NCBI RefSeq assembly: GCF_000024005.1
Contig: NC_013132.1
Span: 2,412,001-2,476,000 of the forward strand
Reading direction: 5' to 3'
DNA: 64,000 nt
From: Chitinophaga pinensis DSM 2588
GTDB lineage: Bacteria > Bacteroidota > Bacteroidia > Chitinophagales > Chitinophagaceae
Shown: piece after piece, positions 18,836 to 26,687 of the stretch
Position numbering within the stretch: position 1 is the first letter of the stretch
How the letters are laid out: each line of letters opens with the position of its first letter
Program-made: the position numbers and the translations under genes
Notes under the pieces: generated by a model
The model's database searches: none
The model's input: the letters and a program-made list of their open reading frames with translations, nothing else
What the model was told of the DNA's origin: nothing

Positions 18836-19663
18836 ATGATTATAGACGCACACCAGCATTTCTGGCAATATCACCCTGTAAAGGATGCCTGGATCACAGA
18901 CGATATGAAAGTGATTCAGGAAGATTTCCTGCCGCAGCACCTTTTACCTGTATTACAGGAGAATGGTGTGGATGGCTGTGTTGCTGTACAGGCAGACCAG
19001 TCAGAAACTGAAACCGGCTTTCTGCTGGCACTTGCAGATCAACACGCTTTTATCAGAGGAGTAGTAGGATGGGTGGACCTTCGGGCGGAAAATCTTTCCG
19101 ACAGACTGGCCCATTACCGCCAGTATGAAAAACTGAAAGGATTCCGTCATATTGTGCAGGGAGAACCTGATCCTTCCTTTATTCTCAGGGAGGATTTCTG
19201 TAAGGGAATAAGGGCGCTGGCTGCACATGATTTCACATACGACATACTGGTGTATCCTGTGCAATTGCCTGCAGTTGCAACGTTTGTACAACAGTTCCCT
19301 GATCAGCGGCTGGTCATAGATCATATGGCAAAGCCTTACTTCAAAACAGGTGATATCAGTGCCTGGGAAACACATATGCGGGCAATCGCGCAGCAACCTA
19401 ATGTTTACTGTAAACTCAGTGGACTGGTAACAGAAGCGGACTGGCAGAAATGGGAACTTTCTCATTTTGCTCCTTTCCTGGATGTTGCGCTCGATGCTTT
19501 TGGCGCTGAACGACTGATGTTTGGTTCCGACTGGCCGGTATGTAAGCTGGCTGCCAGCTATACAGAAGTGAAAGCAATTATTACCGATTATATCAGCCGT
19601 CTTTCCGATGCGGAAAGAGCGGGCATTATGGGCGGAAATGCGGTGAGGTTCTACGGACTGTAG
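18836..19663 (+). CDS. Amidohydrolase-family lactonase, probable L-fucono-1,5-lactonase
   Basis: TIM-barrel hydrolase (275 aa) of the amidohydrolase-2 group. The metal H-x-H is in MIIDAHQHFWQYHP, a His in VIDHMAKPYF, and the Asp in MFGSDWPVCKL. In fucose clusters this family opens L-fuconolactone to L-fuconate. It lies 69 bases after the mutarotase and 36 bases before the second SDR. Confidence 0.83.
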   Translation: MIIDAHQHFWQYHPVKDAWITDDMKVIQEDFLPQHLLPVLQENGVDGCVAVQADQSETETGFLLALADQHAFIRGVVGWVDLRAENLSDRLAHYRQYEKLKGFRHIVQGEPDPSFILREDFCKGIRALAAHDFTYDILVYPVQLPAVATFVQQFPDQRLVIDHMAKPYFKTGDISAWETHMRAIAQQPNVYCKLSGLVTEADWQKWELSHFAPFLDVALDAFGAERLMFGSDWPVCKLAASYTEVKAIITDYISRLSDAERAGIMGGNAVRFYGL

Positions 19664-19699
19664 CGCCTTCGCTTATTTAAAATTATTTAAACCATTGAC

Positions 19700-20482
19700 A
19701 TGGATCTTGGATTAAAAGACAAAGTATTTATAGTAACGGGTGGTGCAAAAGGAATAGGAGAGGCGATATCCAAACTGATTGCCGCTGAAGGTGGTATTAC
19801 TGTTATTGCCGGCAGAAGCACGGAGGATAACAATAAAACTGTTGAAGCGATCATCGCTGCCGGCGGACAGGCAGTAGAAGTTACCGCTGAACTGGGAGAA
19901 GCAGATGCCTGCAAACGTGTGATTGATTTCACTGTACAGCGTTTCGGACGTATTGACGGACTGGTAAACAATGCCGGTGTGAATGATGGGGTAGGACTGG
20001 AAAGTGGTAGCCCGGAGAAATTTATGGCTTCATTGCAGAAGAACATCTCCCATTACTACAACCTGGCGCATTACGCATTGCCATACCTGAAACAAACAAA
20101 AGGTAATATTGTCAATATCGGATCTAAAGTGGCGGATACCGGTCAGGGTAATACTTCCGGTTATGCAGCATCCAAAGGTGGTATCAATGCGCTGACACGT
20201 GAGTGGGCGGTGGAACTGCTGCCTTATGGTATTCGTGTTAATACAGTGATCCCTGCGGAAGTATGGACGCCGCTGTATGAAACCTGGATCAATTCTTTAC
20301 CTAATCCGGACGAGAAACTGGCTGCTATTGTTGCCAAAATTCCTTACGAAAAACGTATGACTACATCCGAAGAAATAGCGAATATGACCGTATTCCTGTT
20401 ATCAGGTGTGTCTTCTCATACCACCGGCCAGATCGTGTACGTGGATGGTGGTTATACACATCTGGACAGATCCATCAGCTAG
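19700..20482 (+). CDS. SDR-family dehydrogenase, probable L-fucose dehydrogenase
   Basis: Classical SDR of 260 aa with GGAKGIGE, NNAG, catalytic Ser in NIGSKV and YAASK. The ending (VDGGYTHLDRS) resembles fucose-dehydrogenase-type members. It is proposed to oxidise L-fucose to L-fuconolactone. It is adjacent to fucP (36 bases) and the lactonase. Confidence 0.75.
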   Translation: MDLGLKDKVFIVTGGAKGIGEAISKLIAAEGGITVIAGRSTEDNNKTVEAIIAAGGQAVEVTAELGEADACKRVIDFTVQRFGRIDGLVNNAGVNDGVGLESGSPEKFMASLQKNISHYYNLAHYALPYLKQTKGNIVNIGSKVADTGQGNTSGYAASKGGINALTREWAVELLPYGIRVNTVIPAEVWTPLYETWINSLPNPDEKLAAIVAKIPYEKRMTTSEEIANMTVFLLSGVSSHTTGQIVYVDGGYTHLDRSIS

Positions 20483-20518
20483 TTGCCAACAGCAATTTTC
20501 ATCATATAAATTATACTT

Positions 20519-21817
20519 ATGGCCGGAGCCGCAATGCCCACTTCCACAGTTAAGGCAAACATCGATACAAAGAAGAGTTACCTGTTCCCGTTTATACTGG
20601 TGACGAGTTTATTTTTTCTATGGGCGCTGATCCACAATATGAGCCCTATCCTTATTCCACACCTGAAGAAGGCTTGTCAGCTGACAGACATGCAATCTGC
20701 ATTTATTGATTCTGCTGTCTTCGCGGCCTACTTCCTGATGGCATTGCCGGCAGGTGCGGTTATGAAAAGGTTCGGATATAAGGCGGGTATTATTCTGGGC
20801 CTCTGCCTGTACGCATTGGGTGCATTTCTTTTTCTTCCGGCCGCCAGCACCCGTGATTACAGCTTCTTCCTGGGCGCTTTGTTTATTATCGCTACCGGTC
20901 TTACTTTCCTTGAAACGGCTGCAAATCCTTATGTGTCAGTATTGGGTAGTCCTGAGACAGCTACTACCCGTCTGAACCTCGCCCAATCCTTTAATGGTGT
21001 GGGTGCGATGATAGCACCGATATTAGGCGCAAAATTTATTCTTTCCGGTACGGAACTTTCTAAAGAACAACTGGCTGCCATGTCTCCGGACGTCTTACAG
21101 CAATATCTTGTAGGAGAAGCGAGTACCGTAAAGATTCCCTACCTCGTGATCGGCATAGTGGTATTAATGATCGCGGCACTTTTTGTTGTGACAAAAATGC
21201 CGGAAGTAGTTGAGCCGGAAGATGAAAAGTTTGATGAAACAGCAGGTACAAAAGGTAGCATCTTCAGACACAGACACCTGATTGCTGCGGTCGTGACAAT
21301 GTTCTTTTATATCGGCGGACAAGTCGGTGTAAATGCTTTCTTTATCCGTTTTGCGAAGTATACTGCGGGTATTGGTGAAAAAGAAGCTGCCGTGTTGCTG
21401 GGTTCTGTAGCAGGACTTGGCTTTATGATTGGTCGTTTCTTTGGTACTTTCCTGATGCGTACGATCAAGCCGCAAACATTACTTTCACTCTATGGTGTGG
21501 TGAATGTGGCGCTGATCCTGATCGCTATGATGACCAAAGGACAGATCGCTGTCTGGACTGTGCTGGCGGTACCGTTCTTCATGTCTATCATGTTCCCAAC
21601 TATATTCTCATTGGGTATCAAGGGCCTGGGAGGTGATACGAAATTCGGTTCTTCACTGATCATTATGTCTATCGTAGGTGGCGCTATTTTCCCGCCACTG
21701 ATGGGATTGATCTCTGATAATTCCAATATCCAGATGGCCTATATTCTGCCATTGATCTGTTTTGCAGTGGTGGTATGGTTTGGTACAAAAGGGTACAAAC
21801 TCGATAAAGCACACTAG
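20519..21817 (+). CDS. fucP: L-fucose:H+ symporter
   Basis: Twelve-helix MFS permease (432 aa) of the FucP type in the inner membrane. Diagnostic are FFLWALIHNMSPILIPHL in helix 1, FFMALPAG-like (YFLMALPAGAVMKRFGYKAG) between helices 2 and 3, and FLETAANPYVSVLG in helix 4. A later in-frame Met at residue 5 is an alternative start. Last gene of the fucose operon; a strong terminator follows. Confidence 0.88.
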   Translation: MAGAAMPTSTVKANIDTKKSYLFPFILVTSLFFLWALIHNMSPILIPHLKKACQLTDMQSAFIDSAVFAAYFLMALPAGAVMKRFGYKAGIILGLCLYALGAFLFLPAASTRDYSFFLGALFIIATGLTFLETAANPYVSVLGSPETATTRLNLAQSFNGVGAMIAPILGAKFILSGTELSKEQLAAMSPDVLQQYLVGEASTVKIPYLVIGIVVLMIAALFVVTKMPEVVEPEDEKFDETAGTKGSIFRHRHLIAAVVTMFFYIGGQVGVNAFFIRFAKYTAGIGEKEAAVLLGSVAGLGFMIGRFFGTFLMRTIKPQTLLSLYGVVNVALILIAMMTKGQIAVWTVLAVPFFMSIMFPTIFSLGIKGLGGDTKFGSSLIIMSIVGGAIFPPLMGLISDNSNIQMAYILPLICFAVVVWFGTKGYKLDKAH

Positions 21818-21837
21818 CTATTTCGTGATATTCATTC

Positions 21838-21890
21838 AAGAGGTTGTTTCAAGCGTACATCTGGAGTGCATTGAAACAACCTCTTTGCTT
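21838..21890 (+). terminator. Strong terminator of the fucose operon
   Basis: A perfect 15-bp stem: AAGAGGTTGTTTCAA (21838-21852) with 21871-21885, an 18-nt loop, then TGCTTTTATT. It also shields the reverse-strand genes to the right. Confidence 0.85.
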
Positions 21891-21893
21891 TTA

Positions 21894-22018
21894 TTACTTG
21901 TTGAGCAGTTCGTCGAGTTTTTGTAATAACTCTTCACCGCGTAGATTTTTGGCTACGATGATGCCATTTTCATCTATCAGGAAATTGGCGGGTTCAGATC
22001 TGAAGTGTAGTAGTTTAT
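21894..22018 (-). pseudogene. Remnant of a TlpA-like thioredoxin-family gene (C-terminal ~41 codons only)
   Basis: Reading the reverse strand to a TAA at 21894 gives the tail PANFLIDENGIIVAKNLRG followed by EELLQKLDELLNK. This is the typical last strand and helix of TlpA/redoxin-domain thiol-disulfide proteins in Bacteroidota. Nothing of the thioredoxin fold or CxxC lies upstream; instead the fragment abuts the methyltransferase gene. It has no start of its own. I read it as what remains of a deleted gene. Confidence 0.7.
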
Positions 22019-22593
22019 TTCTTAACACCAATGATAATTCCCGACGCCCATACCTGTTTTGTCAGTACCAGGTCTTCCCTTGCTTCCAGGTCTTTTATCA
22101 GCTGGGTGGCTTTTTCCTGGTGTCCTTCCGGCCAGTTGGATTGCGGCAGCATATCGTCAATGATATAAAGTCCGCCTTTGTTCAGCATGGCCAGTGTTTC
22201 ATCCAGCATCAGGTATTTTCCGTGCCAGGTATCAGCAAAAATGAAATCAAATTTGCGGCGTCTGTTTTCTTTTAACCATTCGCCTCCGTCAGCATTGACG
22301 AGTTTTATTCTGCTGTCATCGTTCAGGAAACGGATGGCGATATCCAGGTATTCCTGTGCATTATCAACTGATATCAGTGTACTTTCTTTATCCATACCAT
22401 CCAGAATCCATGAGGTAGAGAGTCCGGTACCTGTACCTAATTCGAGAAAGCTGCCATAAGGTTTAGCCGCCGCCAGGCTGCGGAGCAGGGAGCATGTCAG
22501 TGGGTCAGAGGCCATCGTAAATCCGGATGCGTTCGTTGCGTCAACAATGTACTGATAGTGGTCAGGGTATTGCTGGAGTATGTCCTGTGTCAT
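22015..22593 (-). CDS. Class I SAM-dependent O-methyltransferase (caffeoyl-CoA / catechol type)
   Basis: A 192-aa cytosolic methyltransferase. SAM motif I is FLELGTGTGLSTSW (about 38-51). The DFIFADTWHGKYL and LYIIDDMLPQ segments match the family-3 O-methyltransferase pattern of metal-binding Asp residues. Substrate unknown. Its 3' end overlaps the edge of the thioredoxin-like remnant, which suggests a deletion joined the two. It is convergent with the fucose operon. Confidence 0.8.
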   Translation of the reverse strand: MTQDILQQYPDHYQYIVDATNASGFTMASDPLTCSLLRSLAAAKPYGSFLELGTGTGLSTSWILDGMDKESTLISVDNAQEYLDIAIRFLNDDSRIKLVNADGGEWLKENRRRKFDFIFADTWHGKYLMLDETLAMLNKGGLYIIDDMLPQSNWPEGHQEKATQLIKDLEAREDLVLTKQVWASGIIIGVKK

Positions 22594-22655
22594 GAGCTGT
22601 TTATTAAATAGGTCCTACGACAAGTTAGTAAAAAAAATCACTTACTTTCGGTATT

Positions 22656-23381
22656 ATGAAGCGCCTGTTATCTCTGATATTCCTGTTTACCTATACGGGC
22701 ACAGCCGCACAGCAGGTGCAGCTGGATATCAACCACGTGGTAGGAGGGCTGCCGATGCAACTGAAAACGGGCTCCTACAATAATGTCGCAGGCGATACCT
22801 TCCATATTACGCTGTTCAGCTATTACCTGAGTAATTTCTCTCTCTCTGATGCAACCGGAAAGACAGTGGCTGCGGAGAAGGCTTATTTTCTTGTCAGTGA
22901 AGATAGCATCCCTTCCAGGCATTTACTGTTGCAGCAATGTCCGGAGGGGCGTTATACCCAGCTGACTTTTATGATAGGCGTGGATAGTATATTGAATTTC
23001 AGCGGTCCGCAATCAGGGGCGCTTGATCCGATGTACGGGATGTTCTGGACCTGGAATAGCGGCTATATCATGGCCAAACTGGAAGGTAATTCTCCTTCCT
23101 CCCGTTTACCTAACCATATGATCCAGTTCCATATAGGTGGCTACTGTGCCCCGCATGTTACACAGCGGATGGTGACCCTGACACTGCCGGAACCTTTGGT
23201 TGTACGCCAGGGAAAGACGCCGCAATTGTCATTGGAAGCAGATGCTGCGACCTGGTTTAAAGGTGATTATAAAGTCAGTTTCAGACAGTTAGCCGGATTT
23301 ATGGCCCCGGGTACAGCGGCGGACAGGATCGCGGATAATTATCAGCATATGTTTTCCGTTAAGCAAATAGTAAATCAGTAA
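22656..23381 (+). CDS. MbnP-like copper-binding exported protein
   Basis: A 241-aa exported protein (Sec signal, cleavage near TGTAAQ-Q). The core resembles MbnP: GDTFHITLFSYYLSNFSL, then DPMYGMFWTWNSGYIMAKLE, then MIQFHIGGYC with its own His and Cys. In characterised MbnP a Trp is oxidised to kynurenine by the di-heme partner MbnH to make a copper site; two Trp in the FWTWNSGY segment are candidates. A di-heme peroxidase gene starts 6 bases downstream, reproducing the pair. No methanobactin genes are nearby, so its use here is copper handling of unknown kind. Confidence 0.8.
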   Translation: MKRLLSLIFLFTYTGTAAQQVQLDINHVVGGLPMQLKTGSYNNVAGDTFHITLFSYYLSNFSLSDATGKTVAAEKAYFLVSEDSIPSRHLLLQQCPEGRYTQLTFMIGVDSILNFSGPQSGALDPMYGMFWTWNSGYIMAKLEGNSPSSRLPNHMIQFHIGGYCAPHVTQRMVTLTLPEPLVVRQGKTPQLSLEADAATWFKGDYKVSFRQLAGFMAPGTAADRIADNYQHMFSVKQIVNQ

Positions 23382-23387
23382 CGGCAC

Positions 23388-24446
23388 ATGACCCGGAAAG
23401 TGATATATCTGCTTTGTGCTTTCTGCCTGTGGTACTGGCTCATGGGAGGAGATCGTGATGCGTTGACGGCTCATTCTCCGGTAGTGGAATACTACCAGCT
23501 GAAAATACCGGACAGTCTGCCTCCGCCGGTATACAATTTCAAAAACAACCCGCTTACAAAAGAAGGGATCGCCCTGGGCAGACACCTGTTTTATGATCCC
23601 AAGCTCTCCGTAGACAGTTCTATTTCCTGTGGTTTCTGCCATCAGCAGTTTGCTGGTTTTGGCCACTATGACCATGCCCTTAGTCATGGAGTGTTAGGCA
23701 GAACGGGCAACCGGTCTGTACCGACCTTGTTCAACCTGATCTGGCAGAAGGACTTTATGTGGGATGGCGGCGTCAATCATCTCGATATTCAGCCTTTAAC
23801 GCCTATTACAGACGAGAACGAGATGGGGATGGATCTCAAGGCGTTAATTGATCGTTTGCAGGGAAATCAGACCTATAAGCGGCTTTTTAAGGCAGCCTAT
23901 GGTTCAGAAACCGTAACCAGTGAACGGATGTTCAAGGCCTTGTCACAATTTATGGCGACCATGCTTTCTTTTGAGTCTAAATATGATAGTGTTATGCGCC
24001 GGGAGCCAGGGGTGACTTTTACGGCAGAGGAGCAGGGCGGATATCGTACGTTCATGCAGAAATGTGCCAGTTGCCATAAGCCGCCTTTGTTCACTGATTA
24101 CAGTCTGCGGAACAACGGACTGCCGTATCTGCCTTCTATGAATGATGTGGGCCGTATGCGTATCTCCAATAACACAGCAGATTACCTGAAGTTTAAGGTG
24201 CCTTCGCTGCGCAATGTACTGGTTAGTTCGCCCTACATGCACGACGGGCGTTTCTTTGATATTTTCCAGGTATTTGATATGTACGATCACGGGCAGGAAA
24301 AGGGGAATACCATTGATCCTCTTGTGAAGAATGGTATCCCCCTGAATCCGAAAGAACAGCGTCAGCTGTATATGTTTCTGAATACGTTGACCGACAAAAA
24401 ATTTCTTAAGAACCAGGACTTCAGCGAAATCCTGATCACCGATTAA
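23388..24446 (+). CDS. Di-heme cytrochrome c peroxidase / MbnH-like enzyme
   Basis: Exported protein of 352 aa with an N-terminal hydrophobic segment. Two haem-binding motifs, CGFCH and CASCH, are about 150 residues apart, as expected for the di-haem peroxidase (CcpA/MauG/MbnH) family. FDxxL-type repeats and the C-terminal SPYMHDGRF (distal-ligand region) are present. It starts 6 bases after the MbnP-like gene, so it probably oxidises that protein instead of only reducing H2O2. The reverse-strand DUF4954 gene ends 3 bases later. Confidence 0.88.
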   Translation: MTRKVIYLLCAFCLWYWLMGGDRDALTAHSPVVEYYQLKIPDSLPPPVYNFKNNPLTKEGIALGRHLFYDPKLSVDSSISCGFCHQQFAGFGHYDHALSHGVLGRTGNRSVPTLFNLIWQKDFMWDGGVNHLDIQPLTPITDENEMGMDLKALIDRLQGNQTYKRLFKAAYGSETVTSERMFKALSQFMATMLSFESKYDSVMRREPGVTFTAEEQGGYRTFMQKCASCHKPPLFTDYSLRNNGLPYLPSMNDVGRMRISNNTADYLKFKVPSLRNVLVSSPYMHDGRFFDIFQVFDMYDHGQEKGNTIDPLVKNGIPLNPKEQRQLYMFLNTLTDKKFLKNQDFSEILITD

Positions 24447-24449
24447 GTC

Positions 24450-26669
24450 TTACAGTTTCCATTGCTCTATCAGCGTACTTACCTGTTGTTTGTAAGTCGC
24501 CAGATCTGCCAGTGTCTGCTGAATGAAACTGTTATCATCCAGTTTACCGACTACAGCTTCCATTTCAGCTTCATTTTCGTAAGTCATCTGACGGAACGGA
24601 TTCTGATAATCTTTTGCGCGGGAGCGATAAATATTTTCCGTTAAATAGGTCTGCATATGCAGGGATTGCAGCAGGCATTCTTTCAGGAAAGCAGGGGTGA
24701 AATCCCTGGCTTTTTTCTCTTCTATATGTAACAGGGAAGCAATCGCATGTTGCAGTTTATCTGTTGCATAGTGAGCGCCGATTATCCTGTAGTTTTCATG
24801 CAGTTCAGCCCAACCTTTGATAGTGCCTGTACGTATCTGATTTTTCAGATCCGCCAGCGTTTCTTCTTTCATCAGTTGTCCGCCTACATTATGCCATGGA
24901 CCTCTTTCTGCTGTTTCAACAATACCGCGCAGCGTTGTGAAATTATGTGTTTCATCCTGTGCGATATAGCTGAATATATTCCTGATAGCATAGAGGTTGA
25001 TCAGTTCTTTGAAGAGTGGATATGAACGGTGTACTTTCAGCAGTTGTACTTTACGCGAACTGTTTTCCACATTAGCGGCATAAATCTGTAATTTACCCGC
25101 TTCTTCCGGGTCGTGCAGCAGCAGATCTTTTCCTTTTTCCTGGAAGTCGTGAACAGACAGGGAAGCGTTATCATGTTCAAATTTCAGGTACCATGCCTGA
25201 CCGGTTGCGATCTCCATGAGCGCCATTGAATGAATCATTTCTTCTACGCTGTCTGGCGCCAGGTAATCGTATTCTATCAGCTGTGTTTTATCTGTACGTT
25301 TATCGCGGTCAATATATTTCCAGGAATTACGGGCCAGTGCATACATGTTGTGCATGAACCAGTAGCCCGTCATGATCCGGAGGGTATTGTGCTGTTCGTC
25401 ATTCAGTACGAGACTGAATGGGAAAGGCACATCCATTTCATACATGTAGGTGCCTTTGGCTATCAGCATAAAGCTGGCGAAGCGCGAGTTGTGTTTGAGA
25501 CTCACACAGAGCCCCGGCCAGAAGCCCCGACCTGCAATGACTTCTCCGTCCGCGCCGCGTGAGTTATGGTTAGATCCTATGGTAGCGCCGGCGGCCATAT
25601 TACTTTGTCCCATGATCAGTGCTGCGCACAGGAAGGAGTTGTTATGGTGTTGCTCATGTGCCGGGAATATCAATGAGTTCAGTACTTCACAACAGGAGAT
25701 CGTTGCATTGTTACCCAGGTAGGAGTTGATCAGACGTGCACCATATTTCAGCTGTGAATGGGAGGCCATTACAAAACGTACGGCTTTTACACCATAAAAT
25801 ACGCGACAGCCATAACCTACGATACCGTTTACCAGTTCGCAGCCTTCTCCGATCTGGCTGGTGGCTTCTGCGGAACTGTTGATCGTGACATTTTTGATCT
25901 TATTGGCGCCTTTCAGATAAGCGTCTGTACCAATGGTCACATCTTTGATGATCTTACAGTTCTTGATCACGCTGCGGTCGCCTACCATACCGTAGTAACC
26001 GCGTTTTTTGTCAAACTGATTTTCTGTGAATACCTTGAACTGTTGTTGCAGGGCGGCATCGTCGCGATTGCGTGTCCAGAGCCATGCATCTCCCGGTAAC
26101 ATACCATCGAAAGGCATGACGCTTCTGCCACCATTTTCATTACATAGTTCCAGCCAGATACGTAGTGATTCTGACTCGCCTTCTTTCACGATACCGTTAC
26201 CGAATTTGGCGTGATCAGTGGTTGTCATTTCATTGACATTGCAGATGATCACTTCGTTGCCGATAATATAATGAGAGAGGTAGTTGACATTATGGATGAC
26301 TGCATTATCGCCGAAATCGCAGGAGGAGATCGTGCTGTTGTACAGTCCAACGGGTAGTCTCAGGTTATGGAATTCAAGATAGTAAGGTTCCAGTTTCCCG
26401 ATACGTACGACTCCAAAGAAGTGGCAGTGTTTTACCAGTTGCGGATTGAATTCGTTGGCAACAAAAATGTTATTCCAGTCATCTGAGGTATTATCATTAC
26501 GCACGAGTATTTCAATCTCAAGCGCCGTGAGTTTACGGTAGTTGGTTTGCTGTTTGCCCAGTTGACTGTTCCGCAGGTAATACTCGTCTTTGCCTTCAGG
26601 CAAATAAGGAGCCGCTACAAAATTGTAGCCTAACTCGGTGAGTGGCTTCTTCTGTATTACATTCATCAA
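24450..26669 (-). CDS. DUF4954 family protein (left-handed beta-helix)
   Basis: A 739-aa cytosolic protein. The middle (about 200-400) consists of hexapeptide-like repeats (for example SVIKNCKIIKDVTIGTDAYLK), characteristic of left-handed beta-helix acyl- or nucleotidyl-transferase-type folds. The C-terminal half is helical. The whole matches the Bacteroidota family DUF4954, whose function is not established. It lies 18 bases downstream of glmS, so the two are co-transcribed; a link to amino-sugar metabolism is suggested. Confidence 0.85.
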   Translation of the reverse strand: MMNVIQKKPLTELGYNFVAAPYLPEGKDEYYLRNSQLGKQQTNYRKLTALEIEILVRNDNTSDDWNNIFVANEFNPQLVKHCHFFGVVRIGKLEPYYLEFHNLRLPVGLYNSTISSCDFGDNAVIHNVNYLSHYIIGNEVIICNVNEMTTTDHAKFGNGIVKEGESESLRIWLELCNENGGRSVMPFDGMLPGDAWLWTRNRDDAALQQQFKVFTENQFDKKRGYYGMVGDRSVIKNCKIIKDVTIGTDAYLKGANKIKNVTINSSAEATSQIGEGCELVNGIVGYGCRVFYGVKAVRFVMASHSQLKYGARLINSYLGNNATISCCEVLNSLIFPAHEQHHNNSFLCAALIMGQSNMAAGATIGSNHNSRGADGEVIAGRGFWPGLCVSLKHNSRFASFMLIAKGTYMYEMDVPFPFSLVLNDEQHNTLRIMTGYWFMHNMYALARNSWKYIDRDKRTDKTQLIEYDYLAPDSVEEMIHSMALMEIATGQAWYLKFEHDNASLSVHDFQEKGKDLLLHDPEEAGKLQIYAANVENSSRKVQLLKVHRSYPLFKELINLYAIRNIFSYIAQDETHNFTTLRGIVETAERGPWHNVGGQLMKEETLADLKNQIRTGTIKGWAELHENYRIIGAHYATDKLQHAIASLLHIEEKKARDFTPAFLKECLLQSLHMQTYLTENIYRSRAKDYQNPFRQMTYENEAEMEAVVGKLDDNSFIQQTLADLATYKQQVSTLIEQWKL

Positions 26670-26687
26670 AAAAGAGTTGAGGTTTTA

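Noticed and set aside
21844..22275. Forward frame of 143 codons over the methyltransferase
   Set aside because: Ser/Phe-rich antisense shadow; begins inside the fucose terminator.
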